Shown here piece after piece: positions 51,104-61,690 of a stretch of 64,000 nt of DNA. The DNA is taken from positions 51,552 through 115,551 of the forward strand of contig JADZEJ010000003.1 in assembly GCA_020850575.1 (NCBI GenBank). The letters run 5' to 3'. Each line of letters starts with the position of its first letter. The first letter of the stretch is position 1. Below the pieces are notes generated by a model. It saw nothing but the letters and a program-made list of their open reading frames with translations, ran no database searches and was not told where the DNA came from. The position numbers and the translations under genes were made by a program. This DNA comes from Candidatus Uhrbacteria bacterium (lineage in GTDB: Bacteria; Patescibacteriota; Patescibacteriia; 2-12-FULL-60-25).

Positions 51104-51568
51104 ATGCGTTCTGTTTTAAAAAAAGGGTTTACCGTTCTTGAACTGTTGGTTGTAATCGCAATCATTGGCATTCTTGCCGCAGTTTCTGTGTATTCACTCA
51201 GCATCACTCGAGCGAGTAATAGAGATGCAAAGCGTATTTCCGATATAGCCGTAATGCGTGCAGCACTTTCTCAGCATTGGCTACAAAAAGCGACTTACCC
51301 ACAAAGTGAAAAAGTCGATCTTGGTCGACAAGGCGCAGAAGCCGACAAATTGACAGGAAATGGTTTTGTCGCAGCCAATATTGATGCAAAACCAGTTTTC
51401 TTATTACAGGTTCCGCTTGGTCCAAAAGCAGGTGAGTACTACACCTATCACGGTGATAATCAAGGATATTCTTTACGCTTTGTAACAGAACGACCAACGG
51501 CTTATGGTGCCCCCGGCGTATATTATGGCCATTCCGATGGCGTAGATACCGTGGATGAACTTCATTAA
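51104..51568 (+). CDS. type IV pilin-like protein
   Basis: A 154-residue prepilin with processing after G8 (MRSVLKKG-FTVLELLVVIA), F at +1 and E13 at +5. The globular domain lacks cysteines and is followed by a C-terminal part with GEYYTYHGDNQGYSLRF, typical of small GspG-like pilins. It starts the run of prepilin peptidase and minor pilin genes and may be a pilus tip or core minor pilin. Confidence 0.9.
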   Translation: MRSVLKKGFTVLELLVVIAIIGILAAVSVYSLSITRASNRDAKRISDIAVMRAALSQHWLQKATYPQSEKVDLGRQGAEADKLTGNGFVAANIDAKPVFLLQVPLGPKAGEYYTYHGDNQGYSLRFVTERPTAYGAPGVYYGHSDGVDTVDELH

Positions 51569-51570
51569 AC

Positions 51571-52374
51571 ATGTTTGTTGAACAAGTCATTGGCTGGATT
51601 TTTGGTGCTTGTCTTGGAGCTTGTCTTGGGTCTTTTTCTAATGTGATTGCCATACGCTGGCATGCGGAATCTACAGTTTTTGGTCGTTCAGCTTGTCCAT
51701 CATGTAAACGCCAAATTAAAGCTCGACACCTCGTTCCGATTTTTTCTTGGTTGTATTTGCGTGGTCATTGTTCAAATTGCGGAAAAAAAATCCATGTTCA
51801 ATATCCATTGGTTGAATTAGCGGGTTTATTGTTGGGTTTAATAGCAGCAATTCGGCACGAGCCTTTTTCAATGTACACTGGTCCACAATTTTGGTTTGAG
51901 CTCATTTTTTCCACCGCGCTCTTGGCTCCTCTAGTCATGGATATTCGTTGGAAAGTGTTGCCAGTAGAATATCTTGGAGGTTTATCAATCATAGCAGCGA
52001 TCATAAACGTAATAGGATTTGGTGTAGTAACCGGTTTTGGCTTTCAGACACGATTAGCTTCAGTTATTTTAGGAATGGCTTTTGCAGGTTTATTTTTTGC
52101 CTTTCAAGTTTTAGCGTCTCGCGGAAACTGGTTGGGTATCGGAGATATTTGGTTAGGTGTGTATATGGGTGCTGTCTTGGGTTGGCCATTACTTCCAATT
52201 TCGATTTATTTGGCATACCTCATCGGTGGAAGTGTTGCTATCGGCGGATTACTTTTAGGCTCGCTGCATCGTGGTGATCGATTACCTTTTGCACCAGCTT
52301 TGGTTTCGGGCATGTTTGCCGCAATGTGGATTGGTCCACTTTTGTATGACTGGATTCTCACGGCTTGGACATAA
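51571..52374 (+). CDS. pilD: prepilin peptidase / N-methylase PilD
   Basis: Aspartic membrane protease that cleaves prepilin leaders and methylates the new N-terminus. The 267-residue protein has the tetracysteine methylase loop CPSCKRQ (48-) and CSNCGKK, about eight membrane helices, and the two catalytic aspartates in VMDIRWKVLP and GIGDIWLG (GxGD motif). It processes the six pilins and pseudopilins encoded around it. The following minor pilin gene overlaps its end by 29 bp. Confidence 0.93.
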   Translation: MFVEQVIGWIFGACLGACLGSFSNVIAIRWHAESTVFGRSACPSCKRQIKARHLVPIFSWLYLRGHCSNCGKKIHVQYPLVELAGLLLGLIAAIRHEPFSMYTGPQFWFELIFSTALLAPLVMDIRWKVLPVEYLGGLSIIAAIINVIGFGVVTGFGFQTRLASVILGMAFAGLFFAFQVLASRGNWLGIGDIWLGVYMGAVLGWPLLPISIYLAYLIGGSVAIGGLLLGSLHRGDRLPFAPALVSGMFAAMWIGPLLYDWILTAWT

Positions 52375-52993
52375 AGGGTTTACATTGGTTGAAGCGATGG
52401 TTAGTATCGCTGTTTTAGGCTTGCTCGCGGGTATTGTAACTGTCAATTTAACTGAAACCAGACAAGTCGAAGAACTAAATTCAGCGGCTCGTATTGTTGC
52501 AGCCGATATTAGATCTGCCCAGTCACGCGCACTCACCGTAAAAAATATTGCATTCTGTCAAGACGAAAGTGATGCGTGGATTTCATGTGAACTCGGAGAT
52601 TCTACGTGCAAAACAATGAGTGCATGTACACCGGCGCCACCGGATGGTGTTGGTATCCATTTTTCATACAATAGTTCAAGTTATGATTTCTACGGAATCT
52701 TGAACGGACCGGGAAACGATTTTTCAAGAACAAGTTCTGAGCAAAATTTTTTCTCACGACGATTGGAACTGTCCGGCGGAACCAATGTCATAATAGATTC
52801 TATCTCCTCAACTCTCCCTTCTGGAACAGAAGCTGACGTTTTTTTTCAACGCCAAAATGGAGTGATGCGCTTAAACGCCTGCGGAGGATGTACAGAACCA
52901 GCGTCGCTATTAATTACCTTGAGACATATTCAAAACAATAAAACCAGGCAAATCATGGTGAATGCACTAACTGGTCGAATTTCTATCGAATAA
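52346..52993 (+). CDS. minor pilin (GspH/FimT-like)
   Basis: A 215-residue prepilin with processing after G11 (MTGFSRLGHKG-FTLVEAMVSIA), E16 at +5. The globular domain is of the GspH type, with two cysteine pairs (CELGDSTCKTMSAC and CGGC). The ATG at 52346 lies within the end of pilD; translation is probably coupled. Confidence 0.85.
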   Translation: MTGFSRLGHKGFTLVEAMVSIAVLGLLAGIVTVNLTETRQVEELNSAARIVAADIRSAQSRALTVKNIAFCQDESDAWISCELGDSTCKTMSACTPAPPDGVGIHFSYNSSSYDFYGILNGPGNDFSRTSSEQNFFSRRLELSGGTNVIIDSISSTLPSGTEADVFFQRQNGVMRLNACGGCTEPASLLITLRHIQNNKTRQIMVNALTGRISIE

Positions 52994-52994
52994 T

Positions 52995-53606
52995 ATGTGG
53001 AAAGCCAAAGGTCAAACCATTATCGAAGTACTCGTTGTTTTAGCCGTGGTTTCGATCGGATTATTTGCCTCAGCTGGATTAGTTATTGGAAATTTAAGTT
53101 TAGTGGAACGTGATACTGATCGTGTTATCGCAATCAATCTTGCCAGAGAAGGGATCGAAATCGCAAAACAAATCCGAGATTCAAACTGGCTCGCAGGACA
53201 AGATTTTGATACTGGCTTAGTCAATGCCACAACGCCAGGAGATTACACAGCGTCTCTTGTTTGGGACGGTGTCATTTCAACGCCAAGTTTTGATTTTTCA
53301 ACCGATGCGATTTCAGATGCGAATGCACAAGTCGTTTTATCTACGGAAGCAACCGCATCTGGTGTATATGCAAATCAAAATACGGTACCTCCGATAAGCG
53401 GAAAAGCCACGGCATTCAAGCGATTAATCACTTTTTCACCAATCTGTGTTGATGCATCAAATGTTCACACCGTCATTTCTTCCGGCTTATGTACCGATAT
53501 AGGTCAAGTGAAGGCAGGAATAAGAATCGAGAGTCGTATTGAATGGTTGCGCAAGGGCAGTACAATAAGCAGTGTGATTTACGAAGATTTGTATGATTGG
53601 AAATAA
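52995..53606 (+). CDS. minor pilin (PilV-like)
   Basis: A 203-residue prepilin-like protein with processing expected after G6 (MWKAKG-QTIIEVLVVLA). The +1 residue is glutamine instead of phenylalanine, while E11 at +5 is kept. The order after a GspH-like gene and the NLAREGIEIAKQIRD segment fit PilV/GspI-type minor pilins that prime pilus assembly. Confidence 0.82.
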   Translation: MWKAKGQTIIEVLVVLAVVSIGLFASAGLVIGNLSLVERDTDRVIAINLAREGIEIAKQIRDSNWLAGQDFDTGLVNATTPGDYTASLVWDGVISTPSFDFSTDAISDANAQVVLSTEATASGVYANQNTVPPISGKATAFKRLITFSPICVDASNVHTVISSGLCTDIGQVKAGIRIESRIEWLRKGSTISSVIYEDLYDWK

Positions 53607-54168
53607 GCGTGCCGGTTTTACGGTTATCGAAATGATGGTTGCCATCACGATTTTTTCGACGATTGCGGTAATCATGGCGCAGACATTCGTATCGTTTAAT
53701 AATCTTCATCGCAGGATCGCTTTTTCAGCCGTTCTGGGGCAAGACGCACGTTTTTTAAATGAACTTTTAGTACGTGAGAGTCGTAATAAGTTGATTGATT
53801 ATTCAGCCGGAACACTCCCACCGGTTTCAAATACACTTTCACTCATTTCACGTGACGGTACACAGACCGCACAATTCTCAATTCAAACTGCTGCCAGTGG
53901 AAATTGCGGAACATCAGGTGTAAATTGCATTGCATTTTCTAACGACGCTGGAATTACGTGGAATCAAATTACAAGTAATAAAGTTGATGTTCAGCAATTT
54001 GATATCATTGTACGTCCAAGTACTGATCCTTTTAACGTTCTTACTCCCGGAAATGTGCAACCGTTTGTGACCGTAGTAGTAACCTTGCAATATAAATCAG
54101 ATAATCCAGAAGAACGTCAAAGCTTACAAACACAAACCACGGTCGCTTCACGAGTATATCTTCGATAA
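53593..54168 (+). CDS. minor pilin (PilW/GspJ-like)
   Basis: A 191-residue prepilin with processing after G8 (MIGNKRAG-FTVIEMMVAI) and E13 at +5. The globular part resembles PilW/GspJ proteins and has two cysteines (CGTSGVNC). It overlaps the PilV-like gene by 14 bp, so the two are coupled. Confidence 0.85.
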   Translation: MIGNKRAGFTVIEMMVAITIFSTIAVIMAQTFVSFNNLHRRIAFSAVLGQDARFLNELLVRESRNKLIDYSAGTLPPVSNTLSLISRDGTQTAQFSIQTAASGNCGTSGVNCIAFSNDAGITWNQITSNKVDVQQFDIIVRPSTDPFNVLTPGNVQPFVTVVVTLQYKSDNPEERQSLQTQTTVASRVYLR

Positions 54169-54169
54169 T

Positions 54170-54979
54170 ATGCGATTGAAATCAGGAAATATTTTACCAA
54201 TGTCGATCATGATGACGTTCATGATATTGTTGGCTGGTATTGGGATTGGAACCGTCGTACTTGAAGGTTCAAAGCGCTCTGTTGATACGGACAAAAGTAT
54301 TTCGGCTTATTACATGGCGGATTCAGGTGTAGAAAGACAATTATATGAAATCCGTAAAATAGGAACACCAGTAAGCCAAGTCACTGCTTTGTCCTCGACG
54401 TATCCGAATGGGAGCAGTTGGAAATACGACGGAAGTTATGCCACGACCACGCAAAAAGTAATCTCATCTGTCGCCACTACGAGTTTTGAAGTCATTGATT
54501 TATTTAATCCAGACGAAATCGGTCCAGCTAATATCGATACCGTCACCATTCGTTGGCAAAACGGAGCCGATTGTGGTTCAAGTTTTGCCAATATTGAAGT
54601 TGGATATGCGGAGTGGAATTTTTCCGGCAGCATCGTCCCAGATCAGTATACGATTAATCGAAAAGATAATTTGCTAGTTGTCGGTCCGGCAGATCAAGAA
54701 TTGATCGTATCGCTTAATCCAAATAGAGCATATCGATTACGTTTGAATGCTTTGCGTTGTACTGCCGCCAATATACAAGTCCAAACGACACTTGCCGGTG
54801 CACCGCAAGGCTTTCCGGGCGACATTACCTTAGCCGCCGAGGGCACTTATCAAAGTGCAACCCAAAAAATTGCAGTCACTATGCCTAAACTCGATGTTCT
54901 TTCAGGCTTATTCAGTTACGTAATTTTCAGTGAATGTACCTTGTTAAAAGGAAGCGGTAGCCCGGTTTGTCCTCCATAA
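54170..54979 (+). CDS. minor pilin-like protein (PilX/GspK-like)
   Basis: A 269-residue protein that closes the pilin run. Cleavage could occur after G6 (MRLKSG-NILPMSIMMTFM), but the +5 glutamate is missing and proline and methionine stand there. The ADSGVERQLYEI motif after the helix (residues 47-58) is typical of PilX/GspK N-terminal regions. A missing Glu5 is known from GspK, which caps the fibre tip. The C-terminal half has four cysteines. Confidence 0.75.
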   Translation: MRLKSGNILPMSIMMTFMILLAGIGIGTVVLEGSKRSVDTDKSISAYYMADSGVERQLYEIRKIGTPVSQVTALSSTYPNGSSWKYDGSYATTTQKVISSVATTSFEVIDLFNPDEIGPANIDTVTIRWQNGADCGSSFANIEVGYAEWNFSGSIVPDQYTINRKDNLLVVGPADQELIVSLNPNRAYRLRLNALRCTAANIQVQTTLAGAPQGFPGDITLAAEGTYQSATQKIAVTMPKLDVLSGLFSYVIFSECTLLKGSGSPVCPP

Positions 54980-57085
<2,106 letters not shown>

Positions 57086-57156
57086 CTCATAAAGATTAGT
57101 ACAATCAGTCTTTTGGTGGAGGTATTTAACTTTTTTCCAAAGCATTTAAAATAGTA

Positions 57157-57186
57157 TTGACAAAAGAAAAAAAATAAACCAATCAT
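57157..57186 (+). promoter_or_regulatory. promoter of the small lipoprotein gene
   Basis: A perfect TTGACA (57157-57162) with an A-rich spacer; the -10 is weaker, CAATCA at 17 bp or AATCAT at 18 bp (57181-57186). Confidence 0.45.
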
Positions 57187-57217
57187 ATCTGTAACACTCG
57201 TCATGAAAGGAAAGATC

Positions 57218-57688
57218 ATGCTGCGAAAAGTGTTTCCGTTCTTTCTGATGTTCAATGGATTTGTTTTGGTAGGATGTACCGATTCTTACCATGAACACAT
57301 TTACATGGGTTCTAGTGGCGGTAATCGTTATGGCGATTATCCGACTCCGCCTCAAGCAGTCATTTACCAACAACCGGCATTGACGCTGCTTCCTCCGGCT
57401 CAACGAGTTATTGTATTTCAACAATCATCAACACCGAGTTATAAATCGCTGAGCTACAATGACGGATATGGACGAAAGACTCATTCTGAACATAGGGATA
57501 AAGGTAAGTCTTCCGTAGTCGATAACACAACGGGGGTAGTTCAAGAGGCTGCCTTGATACGAATTGATGGGTATTATCCTAAATTCGTACCTGTGTTGCG
57601 AAGTATACCTGTTCATTGGGATTGGAAGTCCACTCATCATAGGTTAACTCGACGAAGTGCTCTTCAAAATCAGTCCGCTTTCTCGTAA
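57218..57688 (+). CDS. small hypothetical lipoprotein
   Basis: A 156-residue exported protein. AAAGGAAAG lies eight bases upstream of the ATG at 57218, which favours that start over the ATG at 57203. A lipobox VLVGC ends the signal peptide near residue 20, so it should be lipid-modified by Lgt, encoded 2.3 kb downstream. The mature part is rich in Tyr, Gln, Ser and His with no recognisable domain. It lies between housekeeping genes with its own promoter and terminator, and its codon use and strong ribosome binding site match the other ORFan genes of this window. Confidence 0.6.
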   Translation: MLRKVFPFFLMFNGFVLVGCTDSYHEHIYMGSSGGNRYGDYPTPPQAVIYQQPALTLLPPAQRVIVFQQSSTPSYKSLSYNDGYGRKTHSEHRDKGKSSVVDNTTGVVQEAALIRIDGYYPKFVPVLRSIPVHWDWKSTHHRLTRRSALQNQSAFS

Positions 57689-57692
57689 AATC

Positions 57693-57719
57693 AACCGTTT
57701 CAATGAAAACGGTTTTTTT
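57693..57719 (+). terminator. intrinsic terminator after the small lipoprotein gene
   Basis: AACCGTTT (57693-57700) pairs with AAACGGTT (57707-57714), followed by a T-run to 57719. Confidence 0.85.
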
Positions 57720-57720
57720 G

Positions 57721-57749
57721 TTGCCGGACTGGAAAAAATCAAGTTTTAA
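57721..57749 (+). promoter_or_regulatory. possible gatC promoter
   Basis: TTGCCG (57721-57726), a 17-bp spacer and TTTTAA (57744-57749), 17 bp before the ATG. Moderate match. Confidence 0.35.
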
Positions 57750-57766
57750 AGGTAACCTTCCTTCAT

Positions 57767-58069
57767 ATGTCTATAACGTGTGAAGAAGTCCAGAAATTGG
57801 CTGAATTAGCCCGTCTTGAACTAACAGAAGAAGAAATAAAGAAAACTGAAACCGATCTCGATGCAATACTCGGATATGTCCAACGATTAGCACAAATTGA
57901 CACCACAGATAGTAAACCGACAGCCGCTGAAGCAATGTCTGAAGGTTGGCGTGAAGATGAGGCTATCCCATGTGATGATCGCACTCGTGAATTAATATAT
58001 TCAAACTTTCCTGCGCGTAAAGGAAATCTCCTGCACACGCCGGGTGTTTTTAGTGCTCCTAAGAAATAA
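57767..58069 (+). CDS. gatC: Asp/Glu-tRNA amidotransferase subunit C
   Basis: Small subunit that stabilises the GatCAB complex, which turns Glu-tRNA-Gln (and often Asp-tRNA-Asn) into the amide form. The 100-residue protein has the typical start CEEVQKLAELARLELTEEE and a C-terminal PxR-x-D... segment. It precedes gatA by five bases. gatB is not in this window. A weak AAGG lies 17 bases before the ATG. Confidence 0.93.
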   Translation: MSITCEEVQKLAELARLELTEEEIKKTETDLDAILGYVQRLAQIDTTDSKPTAAEAMSEGWREDEAIPCDDRTRELIYSNFPARKGNLLHTPGVFSAPKK

Positions 58070-58074
58070 ATTGT

Positions 58075-59508
58075 ATGCAACCGTTGAATGAATTGTCATT
58101 AACTGAAGCTCGTGCAGCTCTTGATAATGGAACCATTACTTCCGAACAATTAACCAAGGATTGTGTAACAAAAGCAAAGGGGTTGAATGGCTCTTTAAAC
58201 GCCTTAATAGAACTGTATGAAACTGAAGCGCTTACGCAAGCGCGTGATGCTGATGAACGCCGTAAACAGGGGAATAGCGCCGGAGTTCTTGATGGCATTC
58301 CCTTGGTATTAAAAGATAATATTTTAAATCAAGGTCATGTGGTTTCCGCTGGATCAAAAATGCTCGCCAATCATATTTCCGCTTCGGATGCGACCGTTAC
58401 ACATAAGTTAAAAAATCAGGGTGCGATTATTCTGGGACGAGCAAATATGGATGAGTTCGCAATGGGCTCTTCTAACGAGAGATCAGCCTATGGTCCAACT
58501 CGTCATCCGCGTGATCCGGAGCGCGTACCAGGTGGTTCATCCGGAGGAAGTGCAGTTGCCGTTGCTGCGGATTTCACAATTGCAGCATTAGGTTCTGATA
58601 CGGGTGGCTCAATCCGCCAACCTGCCGCTTTTTGCGGTATCGTCGGTTTTAAACCAACATTCGGTCGAGTCTCACGTTCAGGTTTAATCGCTATGGCTTC
58701 ATCGCTTGATCAAATTGGTCCAATGACCAAAACAGTTAAAGATGCCGCAATCCTATTTGATGCGATTCAAGGTCCAGATGTGCTTGATCAAACAACGGCT
58801 AAAACAACTCCTTTTATTGCAGCATGGAAAAAAGATTTAAAAGGTGTTCGTATCGGTTTACCTCGCCAAGCTTGGGGCGAAGGGATGCAACCAGGCGTTC
58901 GAACTCGTGTGACCGAGGCAATTGATGTTTTGAAAAATCTTGGCGCTGAAATTATCGAAATTGATCTGCCTTATGTCGAAGAAGCTTTAGCTGTTTATTA
59001 TGTGCTCATGCCCTGTGAAGTCTCGGCAAACTTGTCACGTCTTGATGGTATGCGATATGGGTTACGACTCGAAAATTTACCTTTATTTGAAACATATGCA
59101 CAATCACGCGCTGCAGGTTTTGGTCCAGAAGTAAAACGTCGTATTTTGCTTGGAACCTATGCATTGTCTCGCGGGTATTACGAAGCATATTATCTTCAAG
59201 CAAAAAAAGTACAAACCTTAATTCGCAAAGCCTATGTCAAGGCTTTTGAAACAGTTGATGTTTTACTCACACCAACAGCTCCAACGACGGCTTTCAAAAT
59301 CGGTGAAAAAACGGCCGATCCGCTTACCATGTATCTCGAAGATATTTTTACGGTTGGAGTAAATGTAGCTGGTTTACCTGCAATATCGGTTCCTTGCGGC
59401 AACTCTCCGGATAACGGTTTACCGGTTGGTTTACATTTAACCGCCCGTGCTTTTGATGAAGCAAACTTACTCGCTATTGCTGATTGTTACGAAATGGCAA
59501 GCAAATAA
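58075..59508 (+). CDS. gatA: Asp/Glu-tRNA amidotransferase subunit A (amidase)
   Basis: Glutaminase subunit of GatCAB, 477 residues. The amidase signature is clear: catalytic lysine in PLVLKDNI (near residue 79), GGSSGGSA with the cis-serine (near 153-160), and the nucleophile serine in GSDTGGSIR (near 176-184). Together with tRNA-Gln in the same window it supports transamidation. gatC is directly upstream; the membrane protein gene follows after five bases. Confidence 0.95.
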   Translation: MQPLNELSLTEARAALDNGTITSEQLTKDCVTKAKGLNGSLNALIELYETEALTQARDADERRKQGNSAGVLDGIPLVLKDNILNQGHVVSAGSKMLANHISASDATVTHKLKNQGAIILGRANMDEFAMGSSNERSAYGPTRHPRDPERVPGGSSGGSAVAVAADFTIAALGSDTGGSIRQPAAFCGIVGFKPTFGRVSRSGLIAMASSLDQIGPMTKTVKDAAILFDAIQGPDVLDQTTAKTTPFIAAWKKDLKGVRIGLPRQAWGEGMQPGVRTRVTEAIDVLKNLGAEIIEIDLPYVEEALAVYYVLMPCEVSANLSRLDGMRYGLRLENLPLFETYAQSRAAGFGPEVKRRILLGTYALSRGYYEAYYLQAKKVQTLIRKAYVKAFETVDVLLTPTAPTTAFKIGEKTADPLTMYLEDIFTVGVNVAGLPAISVPCGNSPDNGLPVGLHLTARAFDEANLLAIADCYEMASK

Positions 59509-59513
59509 TCGCT

Positions 59514-59996
59514 ATGTTCGATGAAGTTCTGCAAGACGGAAATACTCTTTCTCAAACCGAAAGTTCGGTATGGATATATGTAATTTTAGGGATAATCGCA
59601 TGTATTGTCTTGATTGTAATTATCATTGGCATTCGTAAGCTCATTCGTTACTTTACACGGCCTGAGATGCAAGGCATGAGTCGTGAACAAATCATTGCAC
59701 GTTGGGCTGAAATTCGAAAAACGTCAGAACAGGGAGTGATGGGAGCTAAGCTCGCTATTATGGAAGCTGATACATTACTTGATGCAGGACTAAAATCAAT
59801 GATGATGCCAGGCGAAACGCTCGGTGAAAGATTGAAAGTCGCTTGTTATAAATATCCTCGTCTCCGTGATGTGTGGCCGGCGCATAAACTCAGAAATTCA
59901 TTGGCGCATGAAGCGACTTTCCAGATTTCGCATCGTCAAGCAAAACAAGCGATTGATGAATTTGAAAAAGCGCTTAAAATTTTAAACGTAATGTGA
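59514..59996 (+). CDS. membrane-anchored protein with HEPN-like RNxxxH motif
   Basis: A 160-residue protein with one membrane helix (about residues 20-41) and a helical cytoplasmic domain. Residues 127-132 read RNSLAH, which fits the RNxxxH motif of HEPN-type ribonucleases, placed in a helix as in that fold; the next helix is AKQAIDEFEKALKIL. Conserved-looking elements are MEADTLLD (83-90) and GETLGERLKVA (100-110). I know similar proteins as a recurring CPR family but cannot give a name. Whether it cuts RNA is unknown. Its stop overlaps the GTG start of lgt. Confidence 0.55.
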   Translation: MFDEVLQDGNTLSQTESSVWIYVILGIIACIVLIVIIIGIRKLIRYFTRPEMQGMSREQIIARWAEIRKTSEQGVMGAKLAIMEADTLLDAGLKSMMMPGETLGERLKVACYKYPRLRDVWPAHKLRNSLAHEATFQISHRQAKQAIDEFEKALKILNVM

Positions 59997-60736
59997 TTCC
60001 ATGGATTGAATCTCAATTTATTCAGCTTGGTCCGATCACATTGCGAACCTGGGGTACTTTTGTTGCATGCGGATTCATTATAGGTGCTTGGACAGCCGCA
60101 AGACGTGCCAAAAAAAACAATGTAGATCCAAAAAAAGTGTGGGACATTAGCATATGGTTGTTTATGGCAGCTTTTATAGGTGCGCGCATATTTCATGTTT
60201 TCGTGTATGAACCGGGGTATTATTTGATGCATCCATGGGAAGCGCTCGATCCACGTCTCCCCGGATACGCTATTTATGGAGGATTTATCGCATGCGCTAT
60301 CACATTTTTGGTTTGGATCAAGAAAAATAGTCTTGATTTTATCCAATGGGCGGATACCTTAATTTGGGGTTTGCCGATTGGATGCGGAATTGGTCGTATC
60401 GGTTGTTTTTTAATTCATGATCACCCAGGAACTCTTTCCAATTCACTCTTGACGGTCAATTATCCAGATGGTCAATCACGTCACGATCTTGGTTTATATT
60501 TATCAATAACGGGTTTTGTTATTGCTCTTATTTTTTTATTTTTTGATCGAAAAGTACGCCATCCTGGATTCTGGTTTGGACTTTTTTTAATCTTAGATTC
60601 TGCCTCACGTCTTTGGCTGGATTTTTATCGCATTGCCGATGTGCGTTACAGTGGACTCACGCCAACTCAATGGATCACGATCCCACTAATTGTAACAGGA
60701 TGTTGGATAATCAGTAGAACGAAGACAAAAAAATAA
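59993..60736 (+). CDS. lgt: prolipoprotein diacylglyceryl transferase
   Basis: Transfers a diacylglyceryl group to the lipobox cysteine of prolipoproteins. The 247-residue polytopic protein starts with GTG in a GTGA overlap with the preceding gene. It has about seven helices. The Lgt signature is GRIGCFLIHDHPG, where the usual G-R-x-G-N-F has N replaced by C. The N-terminal IPWIESQFIQLGP and YGGF element are as expected. Substrates in this window are the lipoproteins at 24794, 33810 and 57218. A signal peptidase II gene is not seen here. Confidence 0.92.
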   Translation: MIPWIESQFIQLGPITLRTWGTFVACGFIIGAWTAARRAKKNNVDPKKVWDISIWLFMAAFIGARIFHVFVYEPGYYLMHPWEALDPRLPGYAIYGGFIACAITFLVWIKKNSLDFIQWADTLIWGLPIGCGIGRIGCFLIHDHPGTLSNSLLTVNYPDGQSRHDLGLYLSITGFVIALIFLFFDRKVRHPGFWFGLFLILDSASRLWLDFYRIADVRYSGLTPTQWITIPLIVTGCWIISRTKTKK

Positions 60737-60756
60737 CCGACGAAAGGTTTATAGCC

Positions 60757-60765
60757 TGCTATAAT
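60757..60765 (+). promoter_or_regulatory. extended -10 promoter of trxB
   Basis: TGCTATAAT (TGn plus the consensus TATAAT at 60760-60765), seven bases before the ATG at 60773. The predicted transcription start coincides with the start codon. Confidence 0.65.
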
Positions 60766-60772
60766 CATATCT

Positions 60773-61690
60773 ATGATATACGACTGCATTGTCATAGGTG
60801 GTGGCCCTGCGGCCTTGGCAGCGGCAATTTATCTCGCGCGTCAAAAAATTTCTTTCTTAATGATCGCTGGAACCATTGGAGGTAAAACTCTTTGGAGTGC
60901 TTCTGTCGAAAATTATCTTGGATTTCATTTGCTCTCTGGTATTGATTTAGTAAAAAAATTTCAAGAACATCTCATGGATTATCAAGAAAATTTTACATTG
61001 AAACAAGATGAGCATGTTGAAAAAATCGTAAAAGAACTCATGGGATTTCGTGTGCATTCAGATAAAGGTGTGTATTCCACACGTACTATTTTAGTAGCTA
61101 CTGGTCAAGAAAATCGTAAACTGAATGTACCTGGTGAAAAGGAGTTCTATGGACACGGGCTAACCTATTGTGCAACATGTGATGGTCCTTTATATCGTAA
61201 TCGCATTGTTCATGTCATTGGAGGTGGAAATAGCGCCATGGACGCTGCATTATTACTAGAAAAGTACGCTGAACATGTCACAATCGTTACGCTAAATGCA
61301 GAACTTTCAGGCGATGCATTAATGAAACAACGCTGTTTGGAGAGTAAAAACATTTCCGTCCTAACCAAAACCCGAACAACAAAAATAACGGGAACAAAAT
61401 TCGTTGAAGGTATCGGACTTGTTGGTCAAGATGGAATTGAGCATGTAGAGTTAAGTCAGGGTATTTTTATCGAAATTGGTCAAATACCAAATACAGGTTT
61501 TATTTCTGGAGTCGAAACAGATCGCGTGGGGCAGATTATCGTTGATACACAAAATCGTTCATCTTTGCGCGGTCTCTGGGCTGCGGGAGATGTCACCAAT
61601 GTGACTGAAAAACAAATCGCTATCGCCGTGGGAGAGGGGAGCAAAGCCGCACTTGATATTATCAAACAACTTCAATCTAAAAATCTATGA
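60773..61690 (+). CDS. trxB: thioredoxin reductase-like flavoprotein
   Basis: FAD- and pyridine-nucleotide-dependent disulfide reductase of 305 residues. FAD binding is at IGGGPAALAAAIYLA (8-22), the redox pair is C133/C136 (CATCDG) and the nucleotide motif is GGGNSAMDAA (150-159). The HRRxxxR segment that binds the NADPH phosphate in classical TrxB is replaced by TLNAELSGD, which is closer to the NADH-using AhpF type. It is cotranscribed with a DsbA-like gene, overlapping by four bases. It may feed electrons to glutaredoxin or the peroxiredoxins, or to external thioredoxin-like proteins. Confidence 0.92.
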   Translation: MIYDCIVIGGGPAALAAAIYLARQKISFLMIAGTIGGKTLWSASVENYLGFHLLSGIDLVKKFQEHLMDYQENFTLKQDEHVEKIVKELMGFRVHSDKGVYSTRTILVATGQENRKLNVPGEKEFYGHGLTYCATCDGPLYRNRIVHVIGGGNSAMDAALLLEKYAEHVTIVTLNAELSGDALMKQRCLESKNISVLTKTRTTKITGTKFVEGIGLVGQDGIEHVELSQGIFIEIGQIPNTGFISGVETDRVGQIIVDTQNRSSLRGLWAAGDVTNVTEKQIAIAVGEGSKAALDIIKQLQSKNL

